From assembly GCA_964452725.1 (NCBI GenBank), contig CAYVMX010000013.1:1-30811 (forward strand): a DNA stretch of 30,811 nt, in the 5' to 3' direction. The notes under the pieces were generated by a model that saw only the letters and a program-made list of their open reading frames with translations, was not told where the DNA came from and searched no databases. The stretch's first letter is position 1, and each line of letters opens with the position of its first letter. The DNA is from CAYVMX01 sp964452725. Its GTDB lineage: Bacteria > Patescibacteriota > Gracilibacteria > JAHISY01. The translations under genes were made by a program, and so were the position numbers. Shown here piece by piece: positions 7,340 to 14,508 of the stretch.

Positions 7340-8917
7340 ATGAATTTGTGGTTACGTATTCCGACTTGGTTTTATCTCATAGTTTTCGTCATACTCGCGC
7401 TCATTCAAGTCTATTTAGTACGTGACATTGTGATGGGTGATGCGTTTATTCACTTTACTTTTGCGCGGGGGATCGCGCAAGGACAGCCTTTTTTTTATAA
7501 CGGAGTTTTTTCCGCAGGTTCGACTTCGCCACTTTGGTCGTTGCTCCTCGTGCCACTTTGGTCAATGTTTGGCGACGGGGCCATCGAAGGTGTCAAAGTT
7601 CTTGCCAGTATTTTTGTAGCACTATCTATCGTGCTGACGTATTTCCTCGCTCGACGTTTGAGTGGTGATCGAGGTTTGGCACTGGTAGCAAGCTTCCTCG
7701 TGGCGACGAGCTATGTGCTGTCGCACTGGGCGGCGAAGGGCATGGAGACACCAATGTTTGTCAGTTTAGTGTTGGGGAGTTTCCTCGTTTATTACAAAAT
7801 TCTGGGAAATCCTCCCCAGCTCTCCTTCTCCAAAGGAGGAGGTTATTGGCAGGAAATATTTCTTGGAGTGCTGCTAGGTTTAGCGATTTTGACGCGTCCA
7901 GAGGGGTGGTTACTTGCGGTGTTTCTCGGTGTCCCCTTACTCATTCGACGAGGCTGGCGAGTACTGCTGACAGTCGCACTGCCTGGATTGCTGATCCCGC
8001 TGCCGTATTATATTTATCTCTACGCTCAGACAGGACAAATTTTCCCCAGCTCAGTAGCACGCATACTACATGCGCAGCAGTGGGCTCGGCAGACTTTTGG
8101 TATTTATTGGACACCCGAGATATTAAAAATTTTGGTAACTAAGTTTGCCATGCTGACGCCGTTTTTTTTGTTTTTGATTTGGGATTTCGTCAAAGGTAAG
8201 GTTGAGATTCCGGATCAAGTCCGGAATGACAGACTTTATATTTTCACGCCGATCTGGCTCTGGCTTACTTTTCATCTACTATTCTTCACTTTCGTCCTGC
8301 CGATGACACAAGGATATCGGTATTTGTTGGCAGCATTACCGTTTTTCATTATCCTCAGTTTGTTGGGGTTATGGCAGCTAAAGAAACGTAGATTTTTTAC
8401 AATACTACTACTGATAGTACTGAGCGCTAGTGTGGTGATTTCCACTCAACAGCTCATCAAGCAGAGCCAAAAAATAGTAGGATGTGAAGTGCCGGTGATT
8501 GATCGTACTCGGCGAGAGACAGGCATGTGGTTGAAAAAAAACACTGCACCGACCGATGTAATTGCGCTCAAGGAGGTAGACCAGTCGGCATATTACTCTG
8601 GTCGCCAAGTGCTATCTATGGACGGCACGCTAGATATGAAGGCTGTGCCTTTTGTCCGTACTGCCGACCAGCTCGGTTTCATAAACAAATACCAGCCAGA
8701 TTGGTTAGTGTTGGAGGAGGATATGTACGCATTGTATCCTGCTTGGCAGCAGTCAAATCTACAGCCACTAATTGATTCAGATTTAGCGTTAAATAGCTCT
8801 AAAATACTAAACGGTACTGAGTTCACTCTCGTGCATAAGATACCTCTCGGTACACCTCAGCAGTGTGCGTATTTCAAGGGAGATTACAGTTGGTGGTTTT
8901 ATCGCGTAAAATATTAA
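7340..8917 (+). CDS. GT-C fold polyprenyl-phosphate-sugar-dependent glycosyltransferase
   Basis: A 525-residue protein with roughly ten membrane helices and a soluble C-terminal part (about 385-525). The first outer loop, MGDAFIHFTFARG...STSPLW (32-65), is the GT-C pattern also seen in AftB-type arabinofuranosyltransferases (DDxxIxxR...TSPLW); the first Asp of the usual DD is Gly33, leaving D34. Such enzymes transfer sugar from a lipid-phosphate donor to envelope glycans outside the membrane. Direct linkage to the UbiA-like gene suggests the donor is polyprenyl-phosphoryl pentose. Two stretches look like in-frame repeat insertions: NPPQLSFSKGGG near 157-168 and IPDQVRNDR near 289-298. Acceptor unknown. 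Confidence 0.8.
   Translation: MNLWLRIPTWFYLIVFVILALIQVYLVRDIVMGDAFIHFTFARGIAQGQPFFYNGVFSAGSTSPLWSLLLVPLWSMFGDGAIEGVKVLASIFVALSIVLTYFLARRLSGDRGLALVASFLVATSYVLSHWAAKGMETPMFVSLVLGSFLVYYKILGNPPQLSFSKGGGYWQEIFLGVLLGLAILTRPEGWLLAVFLGVPLLIRRGWRVLLTVALPGLLIPLPYYIYLYAQTGQIFPSSVARILHAQQWARQTFGIYWTPEILKILVTKFAMLTPFFLFLIWDFVKGKVEIPDQVRNDRLYIFTPIWLWLTFHLLFFTFVLPMTQGYRYLLAALPFFIILSLLGLWQLKKRRFFTILLLIVLSASVVISTQQLIKQSQKIVGCEVPVIDRTRRETGMWLKKNTAPTDVIALKEVDQSAYYSGRQVLSMDGTLDMKAVPFVRTADQLGFINKYQPDWLVLEEDMYALYPAWQQSNLQPLIDSDLALNSSKILNGTEFTLVHKIPLGTPQQCAYFKGDYSWWFYRVKY
7808..7843. repeat. Palindromic repeat inside the GT-C gene (type A)
   Basis: A CCTCC...GGAGG imperfect inverted repeat (TCCTCCCC / TCCTTCTCC-AAAGGAGGAGG), read in frame as NPPQLSFSKGGG in a cytosolic-looking loop between membrane helices. 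It resembles the widespread CCCC-TCC-TTT/AAAGGAGG short repeats of bacterial genomes. Only one copy is seen here, so the repeat status is inferred from its form. Confidence 0.4.
8207..8231. repeat. Palindromic repeat inside the GT-C gene (type B)
   Basis: ATTCCGGA (8207-8214), a 5-nt loop and TCCGGAAT (8220-8227), a perfect 8-bp inverted repeat followed by GACA. It is read in frame as IPDQVRND. The form ATTCCGGATCAAGTCCGGAAT-GACA is a known type of dispersed bacterial repeat, and the AAT-GAC end is shared in frame with the elements in tsaE and queA. Confidence 0.6.
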
Positions 8918-8919
8918 AA

Positions 8920-9252
8920 ATGACTTATATGATTCTCATCATTGCGACGGTGCTCAATGCGACAGCAAACTTTACACTCAAGTTGGCAGCCAGTCAGACA
9001 GGTGGACTGTCTATCGAGACGATCAAAAATCCACTGCTTTGGCTAGCACTTGTACTCTTTGGTGCGAATATACTGGGCTATCTACTTTATCTCCAGCGTG
9101 TTCAGCTCGCAGTGGCGTATCCGACTTATGTAGGGCTGACTTTCGTCATAGTGCTAGCGCTCTCTGTATTTGTGCTCAAGGAGACAGTCTCAGTTACACA
9201 GGGGATTGGGGTCGCATTGATCTTTGCTGGGGTATTATTGGCTGCTCGTTAA
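8920..9252 (+). CDS. Small EamA/SMR-like four-helix membrane protein
   Basis: A 110-residue hydrophobic protein with four predicted helices, of the DMT superfamily (small multidrug resistance / ArnE-ArnF type). It starts 2 nt after the glycosyltransferase stop, so it belongs to the same unit. Small members next to lipid-linked sugar enzymes often flip the polyprenyl-phosphate-sugar, as ArnE/ArnF do for the ArnT donor; that role is the best contextual guess. A drug-efflux SMR is less likely: the helix-1 glutamate typical of EmrE is not seen (the segment reads IIATVLNATANFTLK). The frame is open to 8863 inside the previous gene; ATG 8920 follows TAAAAT (8907-8912) by 7 nt. Confidence 0.7.
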   Translation: MTYMILIIATVLNATANFTLKLAASQTGGLSIETIKNPLLWLALVLFGANILGYLLYLQRVQLAVAYPTYVGLTFVIVLALSVFVLKETVSVTQGIGVALIFAGVLLAAR

Positions 9253-9267
9253 AACTAGCTTAGGAAG

Positions 9268-9292
9268 TTTCAGCTGAAATCTGAAATGACAG
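9268..9292. repeat. Palindrome at the upstream ATG of the Nudix frame
   Basis: TTTCAGCTGAAA (9268-9279) is a perfect 12-bp palindrome followed by TCTGAAATGACAGA. The GAAATGACAGA end resembles the GGAATGACAGA end of the element in the GT-C gene (8223-8233). The ATG at 9286 lies inside this possible repeat remnant, which weakens it as the native start. Confidence 0.35.
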
Positions 9293-9354
9293 ATAGGAAT
9301 AACGAGAGCAAGCTGTCTACTAGATTTAGTGGGTATTTTTTGGTAAAAATACAA

Positions 9355-9831
9355 GTGGTGGTGGATTCTAACAATTATCGTCCCAATGGCTCGGTAATTA
9401 CTCGACGAGTAGATGGTAAATATCTCCTCGTCCGTAAGCCACGTCACACTCATGCGTGGCAGATGCCTCAGGGTGGTGTAGAGCCCGGTGAAAGCTATCA
9501 GCAGGCAGCCGAGCGAGAGTTTTACGAGGAGCTGGGGACAAACAAGCTTAAAATTATTGGTACGGAGCGTGGAGTCTACAGGTATGACTTCCCAGCTAAT
9601 GCAGTCTTCACTGACTATCCTGAGACAGCCCACAAGCAAAAATTCTGCGGACAAGAAGTCCATTTCTTCCTTGCAGAATTCAATGGTACTGATGATGATA
9701 TACAGCTCGAACCACACGAGCTAGTCGAGTACCGTTGGGTCACTGTGGCCGAAATCAAAAAACTCGTCGAAGACCCCAATTATCTCAAAATTTTGCTTCA
9801 AATTATTCAAGATGCATCCTCAGAAAATTAA
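9355..9831 (+). CDS. Nudix hydrolase, RppH/diadenosine-polyphosphate type
   Basis: A Nudix hydrolase of about 158 residues. The complete Nudix box reads GGVEPGESYQQAAEREFYEELG (written with its x-positions: G-x5-E-x7-REFYEELG) and follows WQMPQGG, the signature of the RppH/Ap4A-hydrolase branch that removes pyrophosphate from RNA 5' ends or splits dinucleoside polyphosphates. The family N terminus (E. coli RppH starts MIDDDGYRPN) aligns with VVDSNNYRPN, favouring one of three consecutive GTG codons (9355, 9358, 9361), which have a TAAAAA box just upstream. An in-frame ATG at 9286 would add 23 poorly conserved residues partly encoded by a palindrome. The stop overlaps the next gene by 20 nt. 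RNA versus dinucleotide substrate is not decided. Confidence 0.85.
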   Translation: MVVDSNNYRPNGSVITRRVDGKYLLVRKPRHTHAWQMPQGGVEPGESYQQAAEREFYEELGTNKLKIIGTERGVYRYDFPANAVFTDYPETAHKQKFCGQEVHFFLAEFNGTDDDIQLEPHELVEYRWVTVAEIKKLVEDPNYLKILLQIIQDASSEN

Positions 9832-10060
9832 ACTCCCGACTCAAATTGGACGCACCACTGTAAGTGTCAAAAAGGTTCGTAGTGGTGAGGTAGTGCTAAT
9901 GCTGGCTGACTCGGGTGTGGAGTTCGATATACCACGAGAGCTTGTACCGACCAATATTGCTGAGGGTGATCGCTTGAGTTTACAGTTGGTCTCGGAGGAG
10001 GTCGCAGCGGAGAGCCATACACTTTTTGCCCAGAGGCTTTTGGGAGAGATTATCAATTAA
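9812..10060 (+). CDS. Small DUF3006-like protein
   Basis: An 82-residue soluble protein of unknown function. The pattern VSVKKVRSGEVVLML...EFDIPRELVP...EGDRLSLQL resembles DUF3006 proteins: a small beta-barrel with a PRELVP block followed by GDRL. I recall no definite function for them. It overlaps the end of the Nudix gene by 20 nt in another frame, and recF follows 29 nt later, so it is co-transcribed with a replication/repair gene. No transmembrane segment. Reality as a gene is supported by the family-like pattern and tight packing. Confidence 0.65.
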   Translation: MHPQKIKLPTQIGRTTVSVKKVRSGEVVLMLADSGVEFDIPRELVPTNIAEGDRLSLQLVSEEVAAESHTLFAQRLLGEIIN

Positions 10061-10077
10061 AAAAAGCGACAGAAGGG

Positions 10078-10083
10078 TAAGAT
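10078..10083 (+). promoter_or_regulatory. -10-like box before recF
   Basis: TAAGAT in the 29-nt gap between the small gene and recF, ending 6 nt before GTG 10090; no Shine-Dalgarno. Fits the leaderless spacing seen for several genes here. Confidence 0.35.
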
Positions 10084-10089
10084 AAATAG

Positions 10090-11187
10090 GTGCAGCTAAA
10101 AACTCTTTCCGTAACGAACTTTCGTAACCTAGCCCAACTAGAGCTAGCTTTTGATGTGTCAGCTATAGCTTTCATTGGGCAGAATGCTCAAGGCAAGACC
10201 AATATACTTGAGGCGATCTATGCGCTAGCGATTGGCAAGAGCCTGCGTGCAAGTGCTGAAAAAGATCTAATCCGATATAGTACAAATCATTTTCGACTGG
10301 TTGGGACTGTCATAGATTCCGAAAGGAAAAAACTACAGCTAGAGTTGGCAGCGCTCGTGGCTCCACGTTTCACCAAGGTTTGTAAGATAAATGGTCATAA
10401 AGTCTCGGCGACGGAATTCGTCGGGCGGTTGCCAGCAGTGTTTTTTCAGCCTGAGGATTTGAATCTCATCCTCCTCGGTCCAAGTTTGCGTAGGCGGTAT
10501 CTCGATGTATTGCTTTCGCAAGTTAGTCGAGACTATCTACGAGCAGCGAGTCGTTATGCCAAGGCTTTGAAAAATCGCAACGCTTTATTGAGTAGGATCG
10601 CTGAACAAAAGGCTAAAGTTGATGAGTTAGAGTTTTGGGATTCTGAATTAGCTCGATATGGTATGGTGCTCGGACAGTTACGCGCTGAGTTGATTGAGTT
10701 TGCTACCGACTTGTTAGCTCAAAACTTCTACAATATTTCTGGCGAAAATAAAAAACTCATAGCGCGGCTTACGGGTTTCAATGCTAGTGAGCTGACTACT
10801 AATCAATACCTCGAAAATTTAAAAAAACTCCAAGCAACAGATTTGCGTTACGGTACGACGAACTATGGACCGCATCGACAAGATTTGGTTTTTGAATTGG
10901 ACGGTGAAAATATAGCAGCAGGTGGTAGTCGTGGTGAGATCCGCAGTACGATCCTCGCACTCAAGCTGACAGAGCTAAAATTCCTCGAAACTAGGACAGA
11001 GCAGCGACCGCTATTATTGCTAGATGATGTTTTCAGTGAGCTGGATCGAGGTCGACAGGAACGACTGTTGCAATCGATTGAAGGCTATCAGACTTTCATC
11101 ACAACGACGAAAGTAGAACACCTAGATTCAATCCAGAATAAGCAGGTGTGGGAGGTGAGGGGTGGAGCAGTGAATCTGCTAAAATAA
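10090..11187 (+). CDS. recF: DNA replication and repair protein RecF
   Basis: A 365-residue SMC-like ATPase that loads RecA at gaps and stalled forks with RecO and RecR. Walker A is GQNAQGKT (30-37) and the N terminus LKTLSVTNFRNL is classical RecF. The NYGPHRQDL segment, a GGSRGE ABC signature and Walker B LLLLDDVFSELD near 307-318 are all present. The length matches the family. The GTG start (10090) puts the first beta strand at residue 2. It is not beside dnaN or gyrB as in many bacteria but heads the pyrH-frr-rseP run, with pyrH 5 nt downstream. Confidence 0.95.
   Translation: MQLKTLSVTNFRNLAQLELAFDVSAIAFIGQNAQGKTNILEAIYALAIGKSLRASAEKDLIRYSTNHFRLVGTVIDSERKKLQLELAALVAPRFTKVCKINGHKVSATEFVGRLPAVFFQPEDLNLILLGPSLRRRYLDVLLSQVSRDYLRAASRYAKALKNRNALLSRIAEQKAKVDELEFWDSELARYGMVLGQLRAELIEFATDLLAQNFYNISGENKKLIARLTGFNASELTTNQYLENLKKLQATDLRYGTTNYGPHRQDLVFELDGENIAAGGSRGEIRSTILALKLTELKFLETRTEQRPLLLLDDVFSELDRGRQERLLQSIEGYQTFITTTKVEHLDSIQNKQVWEVRGGAVNLLK
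11177..11185 (+). promoter_or_regulatory. Extended -10 box before pyrH
   Basis: TGCTAAAAT overlaps the last codons of recF and ends 7 nt before the pyrH ATG (11193), a spacing that would place the transcript start on the start codon. Part of it is also the Lys-stop of recF, so it may be coincidental; the identical nonamer before the ubiA-like gene and pgk argues otherwise. Confidence 0.4.
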
Positions 11188-11192
11188 CTTAG

Positions 11193-11915
11193 ATGTCTGC
11201 TAAAAAATACACTCGGATCCTCCTCAAGCTCTCTGGTGAAAGTCTAGGTGGTGGTGATAGCGGTGTGACTGCTACAGCAGTAAAAAAGCTCGCACGAGAG
11301 CTTACCGCGGTGAATAAAGCAGGTGTAGCACTGGCGATCGTGATCGGTGGTGGTAATATCTGGCGGTTTCGCGATAATCAAAATCTCAAATCACTACCTC
11401 GTGAAAACTCAGACTATCTTGGTATGCTCGCGACAGTTTTCAATGCGGTCGTACTAGCCGCTGAACTAAAAAAACTTAAAATCAAAGTGGAGGTTTTTTC
11501 AGCTGTGGCTGTACCAAAACAATTAGCTAAAAAATATTCCCCAACTGCGGCTATTCAAGTCCTAAATCAAGGTGGGATTGTCTTGCTAGCGGGTGGCACA
11601 GGACGACCATATGTGACGACGGATACGGGTGCAGCGATGCGTGCGACAGAGCTACGCTGTGAGCGAGTGCTCAAAGCGACGAATGTCAAAGGGGTGTATT
11701 CCTCTGATCCACAGAAGAATAAAAAAGCTAAGCTGCTCAAAGAGCTAGACTACGCCATGGCGATCAAAAAACAGTTTGGAGTCATGGACACCAAAGCTTT
11801 TCACCTACTAGCCAAAGCAAAAATCCCACTCACGGTCTTTGATTTCAGCAAAAAAGGTCTACTGCTAAGGGCAGTGAAAGGGTATAATGTAGGCACGATA
11901 ATTTCTAAAACATGA
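11193..11915 (+). CDS. pyrH: UMP kinase
   Basis: A 240-residue amino-acid-kinase-fold enzyme that phosphorylates UMP to UDP for RNA, DNA and sugar-nucleotide synthesis. Motifs: ILLKLSGESLGG at the N terminus, IGGGNIWR, the UMP-binding TDTGAAMRATEL block and the ATP-site KATNVKGVYSSDP. TDTGAAMRA and the ERVLKATNVKG wording differ slightly from common sequences (often TDTAAALRA, KATKVDGVY) but keep the key positions. Its TGA stop overlaps the frr start as ATGA, giving translational coupling; pyrH-frr pairing is widespread in bacteria. Confidence 0.95.
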   Translation: MSAKKYTRILLKLSGESLGGGDSGVTATAVKKLARELTAVNKAGVALAIVIGGGNIWRFRDNQNLKSLPRENSDYLGMLATVFNAVVLAAELKKLKIKVEVFSAVAVPKQLAKKYSPTAAIQVLNQGGIVLLAGGTGRPYVTTDTGAAMRATELRCERVLKATNVKGVYSSDPQKNKKAKLLKELDYAMAIKKQFGVMDTKAFHLLAKAKIPLTVFDFSKKGLLLRAVKGYNVGTIISKT

Positions 11916-12475
11916 GTATTTCTGATTTGCTCAGACAAGCCGATGAGGCTTTTACCAAGACTTTCGACCATTTGCATACTGAACTAGCTGGACTCCAGAT
12001 CGGTCGGGCGAGTGCTGCGCTGATAGAAAATCTCTTAGTCGAATCTTACGGAGACAAGCAGCCACTCAAAAATATTGCTCAAATCTCTGTACCAGATGCC
12101 AAGACACTTGCTATTCAACCGTGGGATCGGGCGAATCTGGCAGGCATCGAGAAGGCAATCCAAGAATCACCACTGAGCCTCAATCCAAACAATGATGGTA
12201 CAAGGATCTTGCTCAATATCCCGCCACTGACAGAAGAGCGTCGCCGTGATCTATCTAAGCTAGTCGGTCAGATCTCCGAAGAAGCACGGATTTCTATTCG
12301 TCGTGCACGGCAGGATATCCTTAGCAAGGCAAAGCGAGCTGCTGGTGAGGATAGTGACTTCACTGAGGACGATGAGAAAGTTTTAGAGAAAAAAATCCAA
12401 GAAAAAGTTGATGAAATTAATAAGAAAATCGACGAAGCGGCGAAACAAAAAGAGTCTGATGTAATGAAAATTTAA
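11912..12475 (+). CDS. frr: Ribosome recycling factor
   Basis: A 187-residue RRF that, with EF-G, splits the post-termination ribosome. The long-helix N-terminal part has GRASAALIENL, then the small beta domain with YGDKQPLKNIAQISVPDAKTL and IQPWDR. The closing helical part carries IPPLTEERRRDL, RRARQDI and a charged C-terminal helix. The length equals the family norm (about 185). It overlaps pyrH by 4 nt and is followed after 5 nt by the rseP-like gene. Confidence 0.96.
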   Translation: MSISDLLRQADEAFTKTFDHLHTELAGLQIGRASAALIENLLVESYGDKQPLKNIAQISVPDAKTLAIQPWDRANLAGIEKAIQESPLSLNPNNDGTRILLNIPPLTEERRRDLSKLVGQISEEARISIRRARQDILSKAKRAAGEDSDFTEDDEKVLEKKIQEKVDEINKKIDEAAKQKESDVMKI

Positions 12476-12480
12476 ATATT

Positions 12481-13590
12481 ATGTTACTTATTTCTATCAT
12501 TGCGTTTCTGGTTATATTTTCCTTGTTGATATTGGTGCATGAGTGGGGACATTTTATGTCGGCGCGACGGTTTGGTGTACGGGTTGAGGAGTTTGGTCTG
12601 GGTTTGCCTCCGCGCGCCAAAGAATTATTTCGTGACAAGAAAAAGACACTCTACTCGCTCAACTGGCTACCACTCGGTGGGTTCGTACATATGAAAGGTG
12701 AAGATGCCCACGGTAGGAATATGCTGCGCGACAAAGATTCCTTCGCAGCGAAGAAAGTCTGGCAACGAATCGTCATTGTCTGTGCTGGTGTGTTTATGAA
12801 TTTTGTAACGGGTTTTGTACTGCTTACGTTTGTCGCGCTGTTGGGTACGAGTTATTTAGTGCCAGTTGGTGAGGTTGAGCAGTTCGTCGCTGATAGACCA
12901 GAGGCTAGATTGATCGGTGTAGAGCCACGAGGATTGTTGATCAGTGAGATCGTACCAGGTAGCGCAGATACTGCTGGGATTCGAAAGTATGACTTCATTA
13001 CAGCCATAAATGGCGCACCAGTAGAGTCAAGTGAGGATTTCATCGCGACACTGGAGGCAGCGCCAGAGCAAGAGTTTGATCTGACTATTACACGTCGCAA
13101 CTATCAGTTTCATACGCTCATAACTACAAACACCGCAGGTAAAATCGGTACGAGTATATCTGAACCGCTGGCTGCTGTACGGCTTCGCTATGGACCGTTT
13201 GCGGCAGTTCGACAGGCTGCAAATGATACTTTGCGATTGACTACAGCGATCTTTGGTGCGCTGGGTAGTCTAGGTAAGTCGCTAATGCGTGCTGAGATAC
13301 CTGCTGATATTGGTGGACCTGTAGCGATCGCACGCGAGACTTTTTATCGTGCTACGGATATCATTGCTCTGCTCAACTTCGCTGCGATGCTATCGATCAC
13401 ACTCGCCATTTTCAATATTCTCCCGATTCCGGCACTCGATGGTGGGCGTTTGGTCTTCTTGCTTTACGAGGGTATTACACGTCATCGTCCGAGTCCCAAG
13501 ATCGAGAGCTATATTCATGCAGCTGGTTTTATAGTTCTGATTGGTTTGATTTTAGTGATTACTTTTCAGGATATTATAAATATTTTTTAG
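12481..13590 (+). CDS. rseP: RseP/RIP-type site-2 intramembrane metalloprotease
   Basis: A 369-residue M50 protease that cleaves membrane-bound substrates such as anti-sigma factors and signal-peptide remnants within the membrane. The first helix carries the zinc motif HEWGH (20-24), followed by GVRVEEFGLGLPPR and the WLPLGGFVHMKGE segment. A single PDZ domain lies at about 140-210 (EIVPGSADTAGIRKYDFI). The second metal ligand and gate region NILPIPALDGGR is near 311-322, and the last helix ends the protein. E. coli RseP has two PDZ domains; one is common elsewhere. Five nt after frr, the usual frr-...-rseP neighbourhood. Confidence 0.93.
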   Translation: MLLISIIAFLVIFSLLILVHEWGHFMSARRFGVRVEEFGLGLPPRAKELFRDKKKTLYSLNWLPLGGFVHMKGEDAHGRNMLRDKDSFAAKKVWQRIVIVCAGVFMNFVTGFVLLTFVALLGTSYLVPVGEVEQFVADRPEARLIGVEPRGLLISEIVPGSADTAGIRKYDFITAINGAPVESSEDFIATLEAAPEQEFDLTITRRNYQFHTLITTNTAGKIGTSISEPLAAVRLRYGPFAAVRQAANDTLRLTTAIFGALGSLGKSLMRAEIPADIGGPVAIARETFYRATDIIALLNFAAMLSITLAIFNILPIPALDGGRLVFLLYEGITRHRPSPKIESYIHAAGFIVLIGLILVITFQDIINIF

Positions 13591-13608
13591 TTATTAATGC
13601 ATTTTATT

Positions 13609-14499
13609 ATGATTGATGTTGTTATCATCGGATCAGGTTGTGCTGGGCTCGGCGCGGCCATCTATGCACGGCGTTTCGAGATGAGTACGCTTGTCCTCGG
13701 AGATTTGGAGGGTGGTACTATCACACAGACGCATCTCGTCGAGAATTACCCTGGTTTCAAAAGTCTATCTGGACTAGCACTTGCCAAGGAGCTGCTCGAT
13801 CATGCGCGCAGTCTGGGAGCTGAACTAAAGACTGTCTCTGCCGAAAAAATCGAAAAGACTGATACTGGGTTCAAAGTAACGGCAGGCAAAGAGACTTACG
13901 AAGCCAAGTCGGTAATCCTTGCAACTGGTACAGACCATCGTAAGCTCGATGTGCCTGGTGAAGTAGAGTTCACGAACAAAGGTGTGAGCTACTGCGCGAC
14001 TTGTGATTCACCGTTTTTCAAAGATAAAACTGTTGCATTGATCGGTGGTAGTGATTCAGCAGTCAAAGAGTCGCTAATAGCTGCTGAGCACGCAGCAAAG
14101 GTATATATCATTTATCGTAAAGATCAGTTCCGCGCTGAACCGATCAATATTCGTCGTATGGAAGCCAAGGATAATATCGAACCAATCTTCAATACAAATG
14201 TGACAGCAATCTACGGTGAGGGTGTAGTCAAAGGTGTAAAGCTCGATACAGGTAAGGATTTGGAATTAGATGGTGTCTTCGTAGAGATCGGACGTCTGCC
14301 GCGTAATGATCTGGCCAAACAGTTGAATCTAAAATTGGCAGAGAACGGTGAGATCATTACCGATCGTTTGAGCCGGACCGATGTATCGGGAGTCTTCGCC
14401 GCAGGAGACGTGACCAATATCGAATGGAAACAGGCAATCACTGGTGTCGCCGAGGGTGCTCATGCTGCCAACCAGGCATTTGAATTCATCAACTCCTAA
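13609..14499 (+). CDS. trxB: Thioredoxin-disulfide reductase family flavoprotein
   Basis: A 296-residue FAD/NAD(P)H oxidoreductase of the thioredoxin-reductase family. The FAD motif VVIIGSGCAGLGAA has Cys where most relatives have Pro (GxGPAG). The redox pair CATC is at 129 and 132 of this start, followed by the NAD(P)H motif GGSDSAVKES and the closing AAGDV FAD motif. The 2'-phosphate-binding HRRDxxRA segment reads YRKDQFRA, so NADPH preference may be altered. An upstream in-frame ATG at 13597 would add MHFI; 13609 matches the family N terminus better. Its thioredoxin is not nearby; it sits between rseP and the malic enzyme. Confidence 0.92.
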   Translation: MIDVVIIGSGCAGLGAAIYARRFEMSTLVLGDLEGGTITQTHLVENYPGFKSLSGLALAKELLDHARSLGAELKTVSAEKIEKTDTGFKVTAGKETYEAKSVILATGTDHRKLDVPGEVEFTNKGVSYCATCDSPFFKDKTVALIGGSDSAVKESLIAAEHAAKVYIIYRKDQFRAEPINIRRMEAKDNIEPIFNTNVTAIYGEGVVKGVKLDTGKDLELDGVFVEIGRLPRNDLAKQLNLKLAENGEIITDRLSRTDVSGVFAAGDVTNIEWKQAITGVAEGAHAANQAFEFINS

Positions 14500-14508
14500 C
14501 CTATCTTT

